A DNA stretch of 18,959 bases from JACZSB01 sp965372015 (GCA_965372015.1 CBDVAP010000048.1:1-18959); one strand, 5' to 3'; shown: positions 1-7,905, counted from the first letter of the stretch. Translations and numbers: made by a program. Notes: generated by a model not told the origin, from the letters alone.

Positions 1-15
1 CCCGCCGGGGTAGAG

Positions 16-2214
16 GTGGATCATCCCGGCGGCGAGCTCCCCCCGGCACCCTCCCGGCTCCTGGAAGTTTGGTGGGTCGCCTTTCGTAACGCCTTCATCA
101 CCATCGTGGTCCTGGGCACGGCGCTGGTAACCTATCTCTTCTACCTTTCTCGCGATCTACCTTCCATCCGCCAGTTACAGGACTTCAGCCCGGCGGTAGC
201 CACCAAAATAATCTCCCGGGACGGCAAGGTGATCGCCGAGCTGTTTACCCAGCAACGGGTACTGATTCCCTTTACCCAGATGCCTCTGGACGTCCGGCAG
301 GCCCTGATTGCCGTAGAGGATTCCCGGTTCTACGATCACTGGGGGGTAAGCATGCGGGACTTCGCCCGGGCGGTGGTGGTGAACGTGGCCAGCCTGAGCT
401 ATGCGGAAGGTTTCAGTTCCATCACCCAGCAGCTGGCCCGCAACCTGTACGATACCATCGGTTTCAAGAAAACCATCACCCGCAAGCTCAAAGAGATGCT
501 TACCGCGATTCAGATCGAGCGCACCTATACCAAGAACGAAGTCATGGAGATGTACCTCAACTCCATCTATTTTGGACATGGGACCTATGGCATCCAGGCT
601 GCCGCCCAGGAGTTTTTCGGTGTCGATGCTCGAGACCTGAACCTGGAGCAGTCGGCCATGCTCATCAGCGTGCTGCCGTCGCCGGCCCGGTTCAGTCCCA
701 AGGCCCATCCGGAACGCGCCTTTCGTCGTCGAAACCTGGTACTGACCGCCATGGTGGATAAGGGCTACCTGGAGGATTACGAATACGAGGGGCTGCGCTT
801 CAAACCGATTGAAGTGAAACGCCTGGAGAGCAATGCCGGCTTTGCGCCTTATTTCACCGAGCATGTCCGGCGCGAGATGGAACTGGAGGATGAACGTCTG
901 GGCATAAATCTGTACCGGGACGGCTTGGAAATCCATACTACCCTCGATTCGCGCATGCAGGCCATCGCCCAGAAGGTGTTCATGGAAGAGATCCTGGACA
1001 ATCAGCGGGTGCTCAATGAGACTCTTCTCCAGAATGATTCGTTGATCTACACCGTTATCGACACGTTGCTTTTCCCGCTGGATTCAGTGAAGGCTATGAT
1101 TGAAGGAGATATCCCCATCGACAACCGGCTTAAGGACAAGCTGTTGGTGCAAGGGGCCTTCGTGCTGCTGGAGAATGATACCGGTCACATTCTGGCAATG
1201 ATCGGCGGCCGGGCCGACTACCCGGACTACTGGAACCGTGCCACCCAGGCCCAACGCCAACCCGGTTCGGTCTTCAAGCCGATTCTATATATGACGGCCA
1301 TTGATCAGGGATACCCGGTGTCCACCCAGCTGCTGAACCAATCCCTTTCCAGCACGGGCGACGCCCAGCTCGACACCAGTTTTTATGATCCCCGCAATGA
1401 TGATGGTTCCTCTTCCGGCCTGGTGACCCTGCGGGTGGCCCTGCGCCATTCCATCAATATCATCTCGGCCCGGATGATCCAGGAGTTGGTTACCCCCCGC
1501 CAGGTAGTGGAAATGGCCAAGCAATTCCAGCTCACCACCCCCATGCGGGCAGTGCGGGCCATCTCCCTGGGCACCAGCGAGGTCCTGCCGCTGGAAATCA
1601 CAGCCGCCTATGCGTCGATTGCCAACGGCGGCGTCTGGGTGGAACCGATTGTCGTATCGGAGATCGTGGATCGCCGCGGCAAAGTGTTGCGTGAATTTAT
1701 ACCGGAACGTAAGGAGATTATCAGGGCTGACAAAGCTTACCTGTTGCTGGATCTGATGAAAAGTGTTGTGGACCGGGGCACCGGCGCCCGCACCCGGTGG
1801 ATGTACCAGTTTAACCGGCCGGCGGCCGGCAAGACCGGGACCACCGACAACTGGAGCGATGCCTGGTTTGTGGGCTTTACGCCCCAACTCTCGGCCGGTG
1901 TCTGGATAGGGATGGATGATCCCCAGGTGAGCCTGGGCCAGGACCGCTTTGGTAATGTGGTCGCCTTACCTATCTGGGCCCGGGTCATGCGGGAGATCCA
2001 CCAGACATTTGACCTGCCGGTGCGGAATTGGGAGCTGCCGAAGGATATTGTGCAGCTGGATATCTGTCTCGTCACAAAGGATCGTCCCACCAAGTTCTGC
2101 CCCCGCGAAAAGGAAATATATATACGGGGCACCGAACCACCCGACAGGTGCCAGGTACACACCGGATTCGACAATAAATCCTACGATCCCGACACCGATA
2201 TATTCCTGAACTGA
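16..2214 (+). CDS. Penicillin-binding protein 1A family, bifunctional peptidoglycan synthase
   Basis: A class A PBP that polymerises lipid II and cross-links peptidoglycan outside the inner membrane. The 732-residue product has one membrane anchor (about residues 27-44). A GT51 glycosyltransferase domain follows: EDSRFYDHWG holds the catalytic Glu101, then GFSSITQQ (132-139), RKLKE (156-160) and YLNSIYFGHGTYG (180-192). The transpeptidase domain has SVFK with nucleophile Ser418, SIN (479-481) and KTGT (606-609). All core motifs are intact and the length is normal for the family. The start is the first GTG in the window, with GGGG a few bases upstream. The frame is open to base 1, so a start further upstream cannot be excluded. 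The next gene begins 85 bases downstream on the same strand. Function is confident; 1A versus another class A subtype is less so. Confidence 0.95.
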   Translation: MDHPGGELPPAPSRLLEVWWVAFRNAFITIVVLGTALVTYLFYLSRDLPSIRQLQDFSPAVATKIISRDGKVIAELFTQQRVLIPFTQMPLDVRQALIAVEDSRFYDHWGVSMRDFARAVVVNVASLSYAEGFSSITQQLARNLYDTIGFKKTITRKLKEMLTAIQIERTYTKNEVMEMYLNSIYFGHGTYGIQAAAQEFFGVDARDLNLEQSAMLISVLPSPARFSPKAHPERAFRRRNLVLTAMVDKGYLEDYEYEGLRFKPIEVKRLESNAGFAPYFTEHVRREMELEDERLGINLYRDGLEIHTTLDSRMQAIAQKVFMEEILDNQRVLNETLLQNDSLIYTVIDTLLFPLDSVKAMIEGDIPIDNRLKDKLLVQGAFVLLENDTGHILAMIGGRADYPDYWNRATQAQRQPGSVFKPILYMTAIDQGYPVSTQLLNQSLSSTGDAQLDTSFYDPRNDDGSSSGLVTLRVALRHSINIISARMIQELVTPRQVVEMAKQFQLTTPMRAVRAISLGTSEVLPLEITAAYASIANGGVWVEPIVVSEIVDRRGKVLREFIPERKEIIRADKAYLLLDLMKSVVDRGTGARTRWMYQFNRPAAGKTGTTDNWSDAWFVGFTPQLSAGVWIGMDDPQVSLGQDRFGNVVALPIWARVMREIHQTFDLPVRNWELPKDIVQLDICLVTKDRPTKFCPREKEIYIRGTEPPDRCQVHTGFDNKSYDPDTDIFLN

Positions 2215-2265
2215 TATCACCGCAGTAATATGCGGCCACCGCGACCGGGCGGCATTAAGTTTAGC

Positions 2266-2295
2266 GCCGGGTTGGGTCCCTGCCTACAGCCCGGC
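2266..2295. repeat. Inverted repeat just before the transporter start codon
   Basis: GCCGGG (2266-2271) and CCCGGC (2290-2295) can pair as a 6-bp GC stem around an 18-base loop. It ends four bases before the ATG at 2300, in the place a Shine-Dalgarno site would occupy; no clear Shine-Dalgarno is present. It could be a weak terminator of the PBP gene, a translation-modulating hairpin, or chance in GC-rich DNA. Confidence 0.3.
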
Positions 2296-2299
2296 AGCC

Positions 2300-3694
2300 A
2301 TGATCAAATCGGTTATATACTGGTCCTACCAAAAGCGCTGGCTGCTGTTTGCCTTCCTGCTGGGGGCCTTGCTGTTCTATTTGCCGTACCCCGGCGGGCT
2401 TACCCCCGAAGGCTATCGCGCCTTGATCATCACCGTCATGGTGGTGATTCTGATCATCTCCGAGGCGGTGCCTTTGCCGGCCACCGGGCTGCTGATCGCT
2501 GTGCTGCAAGTGGTATTCGGCCTGGGAGCACCCTCGGCTGTGGCCCAGTCGTATGCCAGTGACGCGGTCTTCTTTATCATGGGCTCCCTGATGCTGGCTG
2601 TGGCTATTGTGCGGCAGGGGCTGGACGCTCGCTTGACTCTGGGGATACTGTGGCTGACTGGGAATCGGGTGACCTCCATCATGTGGGGCTTTTTTGTGAT
2701 CTCGCTGCTACTCACCTCGTTCATGGGCGAGCATACCATTGTGGCCATGTTGCTTCCGGTGGCCATGACCCTGGTGAGAAACACCGGTCTGGAAGATCGC
2801 GAAGTGCGAGGGTTGATGAAACTGCTCCTTTTTGCCCTGGCTTACGGCAGCGTGATCGGATCGTTCGGCACACCATCGGGTGGCGCCCGCAATGCCATCA
2901 TGATCGAGTACCTTGCGGATTCCGGTGTTGCCAGGATGAGCTACCTGCGCTGGATTATTTTCGCCTATCCGGTGCTGCTGATCCAGATTCCCCTGGGGGG
3001 TTGGTTACTGATGCGTACGTTTAAGCCGGAGATGAAGTATCTGGACCGGGCGGTGCGCCAGCTAAAAGTGCAGGTGGCTCGTACAGGTAGCTTTTCGCCC
3101 CAACAAATCTTGGCTGTGGCTCTGTTCGTCCTTATCTTTCTGGGGTGGATTTTCTTGAGCGATTCCATCGGTATCGGCATAGTGGCCCTGGCCGGTGTGT
3201 TTCTCTACCTGGCCACCGGCCTGGTGCAGTGGACCGACCTCAACCAGCGCACCAATTGGGGTGTAGTGCTCCTGTATGCCGGCGCCATCTCGTTGGGGCT
3301 GCAGCTCAAGAACACCGGCGCGGCCATGTGGGTAGCCCAGAACTTGGTGCAGTTGGCCGGCGGTCTGGTGGAGCAGTTCGAGGTAGTGCAATATCTGCTG
3401 GTGATCGGGATGTCTACCCTGGTGGTAAACATTATGAGCCCCAGCGCCACGGTGGCGGTCCTGGGACCCATGTTCATCAACTTCGGCGGGCATCCGGTGC
3501 TGTTGGGGATGGCTACCGCCAGCGCCGCGGCATTCGGCTATATGACGGCAGTGGGTTCGGCCGCCGGTATGATCATCGCCTCCACCGGGATCCTGAAACC
3601 GAAGGATTTTCTGCGGGCCGGCTGGCGGTTCACGCTCATGTCCATCACCTGCCTGCTGCTGGCAATCATGTTTTACTGGCCCCTGCTGGTGTAG
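2300..3694 (+). CDS. SLC13/DASS-like anion (dicarboxylate/sulfate-type) membrane transporter
   Basis: A 464-residue, very hydrophobic protein with about ten or more membrane segments, fitting a sodium-coupled carboxylate or sulfate importer of the inner membrane. Family signatures visible are SEAVPLPATGLL (54-65), SDAVFFIMGSLMLA (87-100), the GTPS-type turn near 190-193 and WGVVLLYAGAISLGL (320-334). Two features are unusual: the first SNT-motif region reads GEHT (143-146) and the second reads SPSAT (380-384). In characterised members such as VcINDY, SNT residues hold sodium and the substrate carboxylate. Substrate and coupling ion therefore cannot be assumed. The ATG at 2300 has no obvious Shine-Dalgarno site. 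The UspA gene follows after 37 bases, so the two are probably co-transcribed. Confidence 0.8.
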   Translation: MIKSVIYWSYQKRWLLFAFLLGALLFYLPYPGGLTPEGYRALIITVMVVILIISEAVPLPATGLLIAVLQVVFGLGAPSAVAQSYASDAVFFIMGSLMLAVAIVRQGLDARLTLGILWLTGNRVTSIMWGFFVISLLLTSFMGEHTIVAMLLPVAMTLVRNTGLEDREVRGLMKLLLFALAYGSVIGSFGTPSGGARNAIMIEYLADSGVARMSYLRWIIFAYPVLLIQIPLGGWLLMRTFKPEMKYLDRAVRQLKVQVARTGSFSPQQILAVALFVLIFLGWIFLSDSIGIGIVALAGVFLYLATGLVQWTDLNQRTNWGVVLLYAGAISLGLQLKNTGAAMWVAQNLVQLAGGLVEQFEVVQYLLVIGMSTLVVNIMSPSATVAVLGPMFINFGGHPVLLGMATASAAAFGYMTAVGSAAGMIIASTGILKPKDFLRAGWRFTLMSITCLLLAIMFYWPLLV

Positions 3695-3717
3695 GGATGA
3701 TATTATTCAGCAAATAC

Positions 3718-3724
3718 AAGAGGA
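3718..3724 (+). promoter_or_regulatory. Shine-Dalgarno site deciding the TTG start of the UspA gene
   Basis: AAGAGGA lies 7 bases before the TTG at 3732. Good spacing makes this rare start codon credible. Confidence 0.6.
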
Positions 3725-3731
3725 TTGAACC

Positions 3732-4607
3732 TTGCGCTTCCTGGTAGCAGTCAGCAGCACCATCTATTCCGAGCGCACTCTGCAAATCGGCAGCGGCATA
3801 GCCAATGCCTTCTCCGCCGACCTGTCGGTGGTTTACGTAGGTGATCCGCCCAAGGCGCTCGTTCAGGAGGGGGTGGACCTGGCCCGGGACGCCATGCTCA
3901 ACTGGGAGATCCACCATCCCGGCGTGGATGTGCTCCGCTGGGCCTACCAACGACTACAGGAATATGAGTTCATCGATCCGGCAGCGGAACAGATCGATCC
4001 CAGTAACCTGGTAGCCGAGGCCGGCCGGGTCAGGGTGGTGGTACCCCACACTCAGGGGGAGAAAATTCGCCTGATCATGCGTGAAGGTGACCCCGTGGAC
4101 CAGTTGAAGCAGGAGACCGAGTACCGCGATTACCAGTTGACTATCGTGGGGGGCGGTTCACGCAAGCGCCTTACCCGGCAATTGATCCAGTTCATCGACA
4201 CCAGCCTGTTGTTTGTCAAGAACTTCGATCCCGAGGGGAAATATGAGCTGCTGCTGTGCGTAGACGATTCCCAGGCCACCCGCCGGGCGATCATCTTCTG
4301 CGGCACTGTGGCCCGGCACTTGAATACCCCCGTCAAGCTGGTCACCGCCAGTAAAACCAAGCGCTTCGGCTCCGAATACCGCGCCGCCGCCGAGTGGGCC
4401 CGGCGCTACCTGCAGCGCCTTAAGATCCCCCACAGCCAGTATTTCATAACCGGGGACCCGACTACGGTGTTCGTCGAGGAAGCCGGCACCAACCATATCA
4501 TCATCATGGGTAAGTCCAAGATGCACCCCTTGAAAGCCTGGCTGAAGGGCACCAAACCGGGCGACACGTTGCTAAAGGCCAACTGCCCGGTGATACTGGT
4601 GAAGTAA
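3732..4607 (+). CDS. Tandem universal stress protein (UspA family)
   Basis: A 291-residue protein with two UspA-like alpha/beta halves. The N-terminal half begins RFLVAVSS and ends near TIVGGGSRKR (about 136-146). The C-terminal half begins YELLLCVDDSQATRRAI (about 171-187) and ends IIIMGKSKMHPL...CPVILVK. Full UspA nucleotide-binding signatures have the form G-2x-G-9x-G-(S/T); here the second copy reads MGKSKMHPL and is degenerate, so ATP binding is uncertain. There is no signal peptide and it is presumably cytoplasmic. It lies 37 bases after the SLC13-like transporter. UspA domains often accompany transporters, so a regulatory role for that transporter is plausible but inferred. GC content drops sharply right after its stop codon. 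Confidence 0.85.
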   Translation: MRFLVAVSSTIYSERTLQIGSGIANAFSADLSVVYVGDPPKALVQEGVDLARDAMLNWEIHHPGVDVLRWAYQRLQEYEFIDPAAEQIDPSNLVAEAGRVRVVVPHTQGEKIRLIMREGDPVDQLKQETEYRDYQLTIVGGGSRKRLTRQLIQFIDTSLLFVKNFDPEGKYELLLCVDDSQATRRAIIFCGTVARHLNTPVKLVTASKTKRFGSEYRAAAEWARRYLQRLKIPHSQYFITGDPTTVFVEEAGTNHIIIMGKSKMHPLKAWLKGTKPGDTLLKANCPVILVK

Positions 4608-4611
4608 TATA

Positions 4612-5289
4612 TTGCCACGTTCAAAAGCAGAACACGCGTTAGCATTATTTAAAGCAGGTCTCTCAGCAGTTCCTGTTTTGGGAGGGCCGATTGCAAGCCT
4701 TATCGGTGATTATGTCCCTACTCATACGGAACGTTCTGTCGAAAGGGGAATTGAGCTTCTTCAAAAACGGCTAGAACGTCTGGAAGAGCGGATTGATCCC
4801 CAAGCGGTGAATAAAGATGAATTTGCAGAACTTTTTAAGACAGCTTATCTAACTATTGTTCGAACCCACCAGGAAGAGAAACTGCATGCAGCGACCGCGC
4901 TGATCGCAAATATTCTATTGAAAGATGGTGATCCACAGAAGCTTAGTTACACAGAGCTCGATCATCATGCCCGCTGTATCGATGCTCTATCCATCGGGGC
5001 GATAAAGGTTCTTGGTAATGTTGTGGACATTGTACGTGGATCTACGACTGGAGCCCTAGAGAAACGCTCTTTCAATATCAGTTTTGACCTACTACAACAG
5101 CGAATGGTAGATACAGAGCCGTCCTTGCTGATGGGCTTGTTGGCAGAGCTAAATTCTTGGAACCTCGTCCATCTTCCAGGTGCTCCAACAATCCGGACTG
5201 CTGACTATAGCAATTACAATATTGAAATTCCTCCTTTGGGCATCGGATTTGTCCTCCACCTTTTAGAGCCCGGTAACCCGAATGATTAG
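4612..5289 (+). CDS. Uncharacterised 225-residue protein, glycine/hydrophobic N-terminus plus helical body
   Basis: I do not recognise a named family with confidence. Residues about 15-35 form a hydrophobic, glycine-containing stretch (KAGLSAVPVLGGPIASLIG) that could be amphipathic or membrane-associating. A heptad-like charged helix follows (QKRLERLEERI, about 51-61), then a mainly helical body (AATALIANILLKDG, about 93-106), ending in a more polar strand-like tail. From memory, proteins with a GGP/IASL N-terminus and this helical body occur in accessory and defence-type regions, but I cannot check this. The start is the TTG four bases after the UspA stop. An in-frame TGA at 4600-4602 rules out an earlier one, and no strong Shine-Dalgarno is present, so translation may couple to uspA. 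Lower GC than the gene before it. Confidence 0.75.
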   Translation: MPRSKAEHALALFKAGLSAVPVLGGPIASLIGDYVPTHTERSVERGIELLQKRLERLEERIDPQAVNKDEFAELFKTAYLTIVRTHQEEKLHAATALIANILLKDGDPQKLSYTELDHHARCIDALSIGAIKVLGNVVDIVRGSTTGALEKRSFNISFDLLQQRMVDTEPSLLMGLLAELNSWNLVHLPGAPTIRTADYSNYNIEIPPLGIGFVLHLLEPGNPND

Positions 5290-5356
5290 CTTTAATCCAC
5301 CTAAATTCTTTTTCATGCCTGGTTGAGACGGATCACATACGAAGGTTTGGTCATTA

Positions 5357-5590
5357 GTGTACTTTGAAATAATTGGTGAAATTGAGAAAGTAGAAGTGAT
5401 TGCTGTTGGCCGTGCAATTCGTGAACTTCCCCGGCTGAATCGAGTATACGGTAAGGGTAATTGGCGGAAATTGAAAGGTACTGCACAGGTTAAGTTGCCT
5501 AGACAAACTCCTGTGAGAGCGGAAATTCACTGGTATGATGCACACGGCATAGGTCGGAAAGAATATAAAATAAAGAGATTAATTGACTAG
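5357..5590 (+). CDS. Small uncharacterised protein, 77 residues
   Basis: A short, basic, probably cytoplasmic protein starting YFEIIGEIEKVEVIAVG and containing the block YGKGNWRKLKG (about 31-41) and HWYDAHGIGRKE (58-69), which look like conserved family motifs. No signal or membrane segment. The start is GTG at 5357 with GAAGG 11 bases upstream, a longer than ideal spacing. It lies 67 bases after the 225-residue gene and 21 bases before the next small gene, and is probably co-transcribed with the latter. I recall similar small hypothetical proteins in accessory regions of many bacteria but can assign no function. The coherent motifs and low-GC context make it more than a chance frame. Confidence 0.7.
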   Translation: MYFEIIGEIEKVEVIAVGRAIRELPRLNRVYGKGNWRKLKGTAQVKLPRQTPVRAEIHWYDAHGIGRKEYKIKRLID

Positions 5591-5611
5591 TTTTGAGAGG
5601 AATTTCCTATT

Positions 5612-5830
5612 ATGAAAATGAACTTCGTTATCTGCATCAATAACCAAGGTTATGAAGCCTCTTTAGAGCGGTGGAAGGTCTATCGAACGAAGAAGGATAG
5701 ACGGGCTGTGGCACTTGATCATACCCGAGTGATCGATGAATCAGGTGACGACTACCTGTACCCCCGCGACTACTTTATGGCCATCGACCTACCGAAACCG
5801 TTGGCAGAAGCGATGGCCGCCTCCCGCTGA
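5612..5830 (+). CDS. Small uncharacterised protein, 72 residues
   Basis: A 72-residue protein reading FVICINNQGYEASLERWKVY near its N-terminus and then RVIDESGDDYLYPRDYF (about 39-55), with an Ala-rich end. It looks like a small all-beta fold; no signal or membrane segment is visible. GAGAGG at 5595-5600 precedes the ATG at 5612 by 11 bases; a second in-frame ATG at 5618 would give a two-residue shorter protein. It lies just behind the 77-residue gene. Both are compact and conserved-looking, so they may work as a pair, possibly toxin-antitoxin-like, though nothing in either identifies a known toxin or antitoxin fold. Composition turns GC-rich towards its 3' end. Confidence 0.7.
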   Translation: MKMNFVICINNQGYEASLERWKVYRTKKDRRAVALDHTRVIDESGDDYLYPRDYFMAIDLPKPLAEAMAASR

Positions 5831-5857
5831 TCTCAATGTAATAGCCCTGTTCGATCA

Positions 5858-5894
5858 AATGCCCCCCTTGCCCGAGCCGGGTGAGGGGGGCATT
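5858..5894. terminator. Long bidirectional hairpin terminator between convergent genes
   Basis: AATGCCCCCCT (5858-5868) pairs with AGGGGGGCATT (5884-5894), an 11-bp perfect stem. Inside, two G-T wobble pairs and CCCG/CGGG (5871-5874 with 5878-5881) continue it to a 3-base loop. On the minus strand the stem is followed by TTTGAT. It sits between converging genes ending at 5830 and 5911, the usual place for a shared terminator. There is no long U tract on either side. Confidence 0.75.
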
Positions 5895-5910
5895 ACCTCG
5901 GTATTGACCC

Positions 5911-7905
5911 CTACCCGCCGCTCAGCCAGTGGGCGAAGGCTTCGAAGCTGTAATCCCTACCCAGGAAATCGCGCACCAGCTCGGCCGCCGGTTTAGTGCC
6001 CCCCGGCTCCAGAATCGTCCGGCGGTAACGGCCGGCCACCTCCTTGTCCATGAGTCCGGCTGCCTTGAACTGGCCGAACATATCCTTGGCGATCACCAAC
6101 GACCACATGTAGGTGTAGACAATGGCCGAATAGCCGTCCAGGTGGCCTAAGTTGCAGTGCCGGTTGGTGCCCTCAACGTAGTCGAAGGGGCTGTAGCGGT
6201 TCATCAGCTCGGCCTGCAGCTCACTGGTGTTCAATCCCTGCGGGTCGCGGTTAAAGAAGTTCAACGATACCGCGGCATAGTACGTCTGGTACTGGGTATT
6301 CAGGCCGTTGCCGAAATTGCGGGCGGCGTTCATCTTGGCCACCAGGTCCGCCGGGATCGTTTCGCCGGCCTGGTTCCGGGCAAAGGCTTGCAGGGCGGTC
6401 AGGTCCCAGGTCCATTCCTCCAATAGCTGTGAGGGCGCCTCCACAAAGTCCCACTCGGTCTCGATACCCGACTGTGCCACCCAGCGCTGGTTATAGCCGC
6501 CCAGGATATGATGCAGCAGGTGCCCGAACTCGTGGAAGAAGGTACCCACCTGGCCGTGGCCCATCAGTCCCGGTGTTCCGTCACCACCGGGGAAGTTGCA
6601 GATCAGGGCCGCCTCGGGCGCCTGCCGGCCGGTAACGCCGGGCATGATCTGAAAAGCGGCGGCATGTTGGTACTTGCCTTCCCGCGGATGCATATCCAGG
6701 TGGAAGCGCCCTAATAGTTCGTCGCCTCCGTAGACCTCGTAACTCTCGACGCCGGGATGCCAGACCTGGGCCGCCACTAGGCGATAAGTCAGCCCGAACA
6801 TGCTCCCGGTGAGGGCGAATAGACCATCGCGTACCTTCTCATAAGGAAAGTATTGCCGGGCCTCCTGCGAGTCGAATCTATACTGCTCCCTTTGCACCAG
6901 TTCCGCCAGATAGCCCTTTTGCCAATCACCTACAATTATGGAGGCCGGGTCGATCAGTTTCAGGCGCGCCAGTAAGGCGGCGTAGTCGCGCTCGGCGGCT
7001 GGAGCGGCCACCGCGCTCACCCGGTCGATGAACTCACTGGCGGCCTGGGCGCTACCGATCATCTTGTCGGCGGTAATAAAGTCGGCGTAGGTCGCAAAGC
7101 CCAGCAGGTTGGCCACCTCGTGGCGCCGGGCGATCATCCGGTCCAGCACCTCAATGTTCTGGGGATAGCCTCGGTTACGGAACTCCATATAGAGTTCCAG
7201 CCGCCGGGCGTCCGACTGGGCGTAGGTATTGAACGGCAGGTAGTCGGGATATTCGGTAGTGATAGTGATCTTGCCGTCGTCACCGGGTTGGTGGGCTGCA
7301 ATGTAGTCCGGCGGCAGCCCGGCCAGCTCATCTACCGAATCGAGCTTAATGGACCGCACGTCTTCGCGGATATTCCGGCCGAATTGTTGCCCGATCAGCA
7401 CCAGCTCCTCCTGCAACTCCTTAATGCGGGTCATGGCCACTGAATCGCGATCGACCCCGGCGCGCTGAAAATCCCGTACGGTGGTCTGGTGGTAATAGCG
7501 GGTGGCATCGTCTTCCCCGGATACGTCCACCGCTACCACAGACTCGTAGAGCGGCCGGGACAAACTGATTTCGGTGCCCAGGCTGGAAAAAGCCTGTTCC
7601 GCCTCCTCGGCGGCGGCTCGATAGTCAGGATCGGGGTGAACGTTGTGCATCAGGCTGGCCCAGGCCTGGCCCTTATAGAGCACGAATTCCAGGTCATTGA
7701 GAGGTTCCAGCATGGTGGCTACTGTCCGCGGGCCGGTGAGCACTTGCAGCGAGTCAAACAGCTCCCGGGCCCGGGCCAGGCCGGCCTGCCATTCCTGATT
7801 GTAGCCGGCAACATCGTAAACGGCCGGTTTCTTTAACCAGGCCCCGGGACCGGCGCAAGTCAGAGCAGCCAACGCCAGACCGGCAATCAGGATTCGACGC
7901 AGCAT
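5911..7905 (-). CDS. Secreted M3-family metallopeptidase (thimet oligopeptidase-like)
   Basis: A 664-residue zinc oligopeptidase, predicted outside the cytoplasm. The N-terminus (MLRRILIAGLALAALTC) is a signal peptide. Cys17 might be lipidated, but Thr at position -1 is atypical for a lipobox. The catalytic motif HEFGH is at 458-462 and the third zinc ligand is probably Glu489 in VEAPSQ. The C-terminal substrate-binding block GHLDGYSAIVYTYMWS (587-602) matches the His/Tyr cluster of M3 enzymes. Length is normal for the family. The ATG is preceded by GGAGGT (7910-7915) at 4-base spacing. The 181-base gap to the OsmC gene upstream suggests its own promoter, though I found no clear one. Its likely job is cleaving short peptides in the periplasm. 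Confidence 0.93.
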   Translation of the reverse strand: MLRRILIAGLALAALTCAGPGAWLKKPAVYDVAGYNQEWQAGLARARELFDSLQVLTGPRTVATMLEPLNDLEFVLYKGQAWASLMHNVHPDPDYRAAAEEAEQAFSSLGTEISLSRPLYESVVAVDVSGEDDATRYYHQTTVRDFQRAGVDRDSVAMTRIKELQEELVLIGQQFGRNIREDVRSIKLDSVDELAGLPPDYIAAHQPGDDGKITITTEYPDYLPFNTYAQSDARRLELYMEFRNRGYPQNIEVLDRMIARRHEVANLLGFATYADFITADKMIGSAQAASEFIDRVSAVAAPAAERDYAALLARLKLIDPASIIVGDWQKGYLAELVQREQYRFDSQEARQYFPYEKVRDGLFALTGSMFGLTYRLVAAQVWHPGVESYEVYGGDELLGRFHLDMHPREGKYQHAAAFQIMPGVTGRQAPEAALICNFPGGDGTPGLMGHGQVGTFFHEFGHLLHHILGGYNQRWVAQSGIETEWDFVEAPSQLLEEWTWDLTALQAFARNQAGETIPADLVAKMNAARNFGNGLNTQYQTYYAAVSLNFFNRDPQGLNTSELQAELMNRYSPFDYVEGTNRHCNLGHLDGYSAIVYTYMWSLVIAKDMFGQFKAAGLMDKEVAGRYRRTILEPGGTKPAAELVRDFLGRDYSFEAFAHWLSGG

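Larger units (their letters stand above)
4608..5850 (+). other. Low-GC island of three small genes
   Basis: Base composition shifts abruptly after the UspA stop. A 60-base hand count at 4621-4680 gives about 42% G+C, against about 57% at 4321-4380. GC rises again around 5740-5830. The island holds three same-strand genes of unknown function and ends at a long hairpin. No integrase, transposase or flanking repeat is visible. Recent horizontal acquisition is an inference from composition and gene type. Confidence 0.6.

Noticed and set aside
175..936. Long minus-strand frame opposite the PBP gene
   Set aside because: It lies wholly antisense to a gene with all catalytic motifs intact, and its translation has no recognisable domain.
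1285..1887. 200-codon minus-strand frame within the PBP gene
   Set aside because: Antisense shadow of the transpeptidase domain, Gly/His-rich with no start signal.
2230..2562. Plus-strand frame overlapping the start of the transporter
   Set aside because: Composition is Arg/Gly/Pro-rich, typical of an out-of-frame reading of GC-rich DNA, and it overlaps a clear membrane protein.
3145..3747. 200-codon plus-strand frame inside the transporter
   Set aside because: Out-of-frame shadow; the overlapping transporter frame has the family motifs and continues to the normal length.
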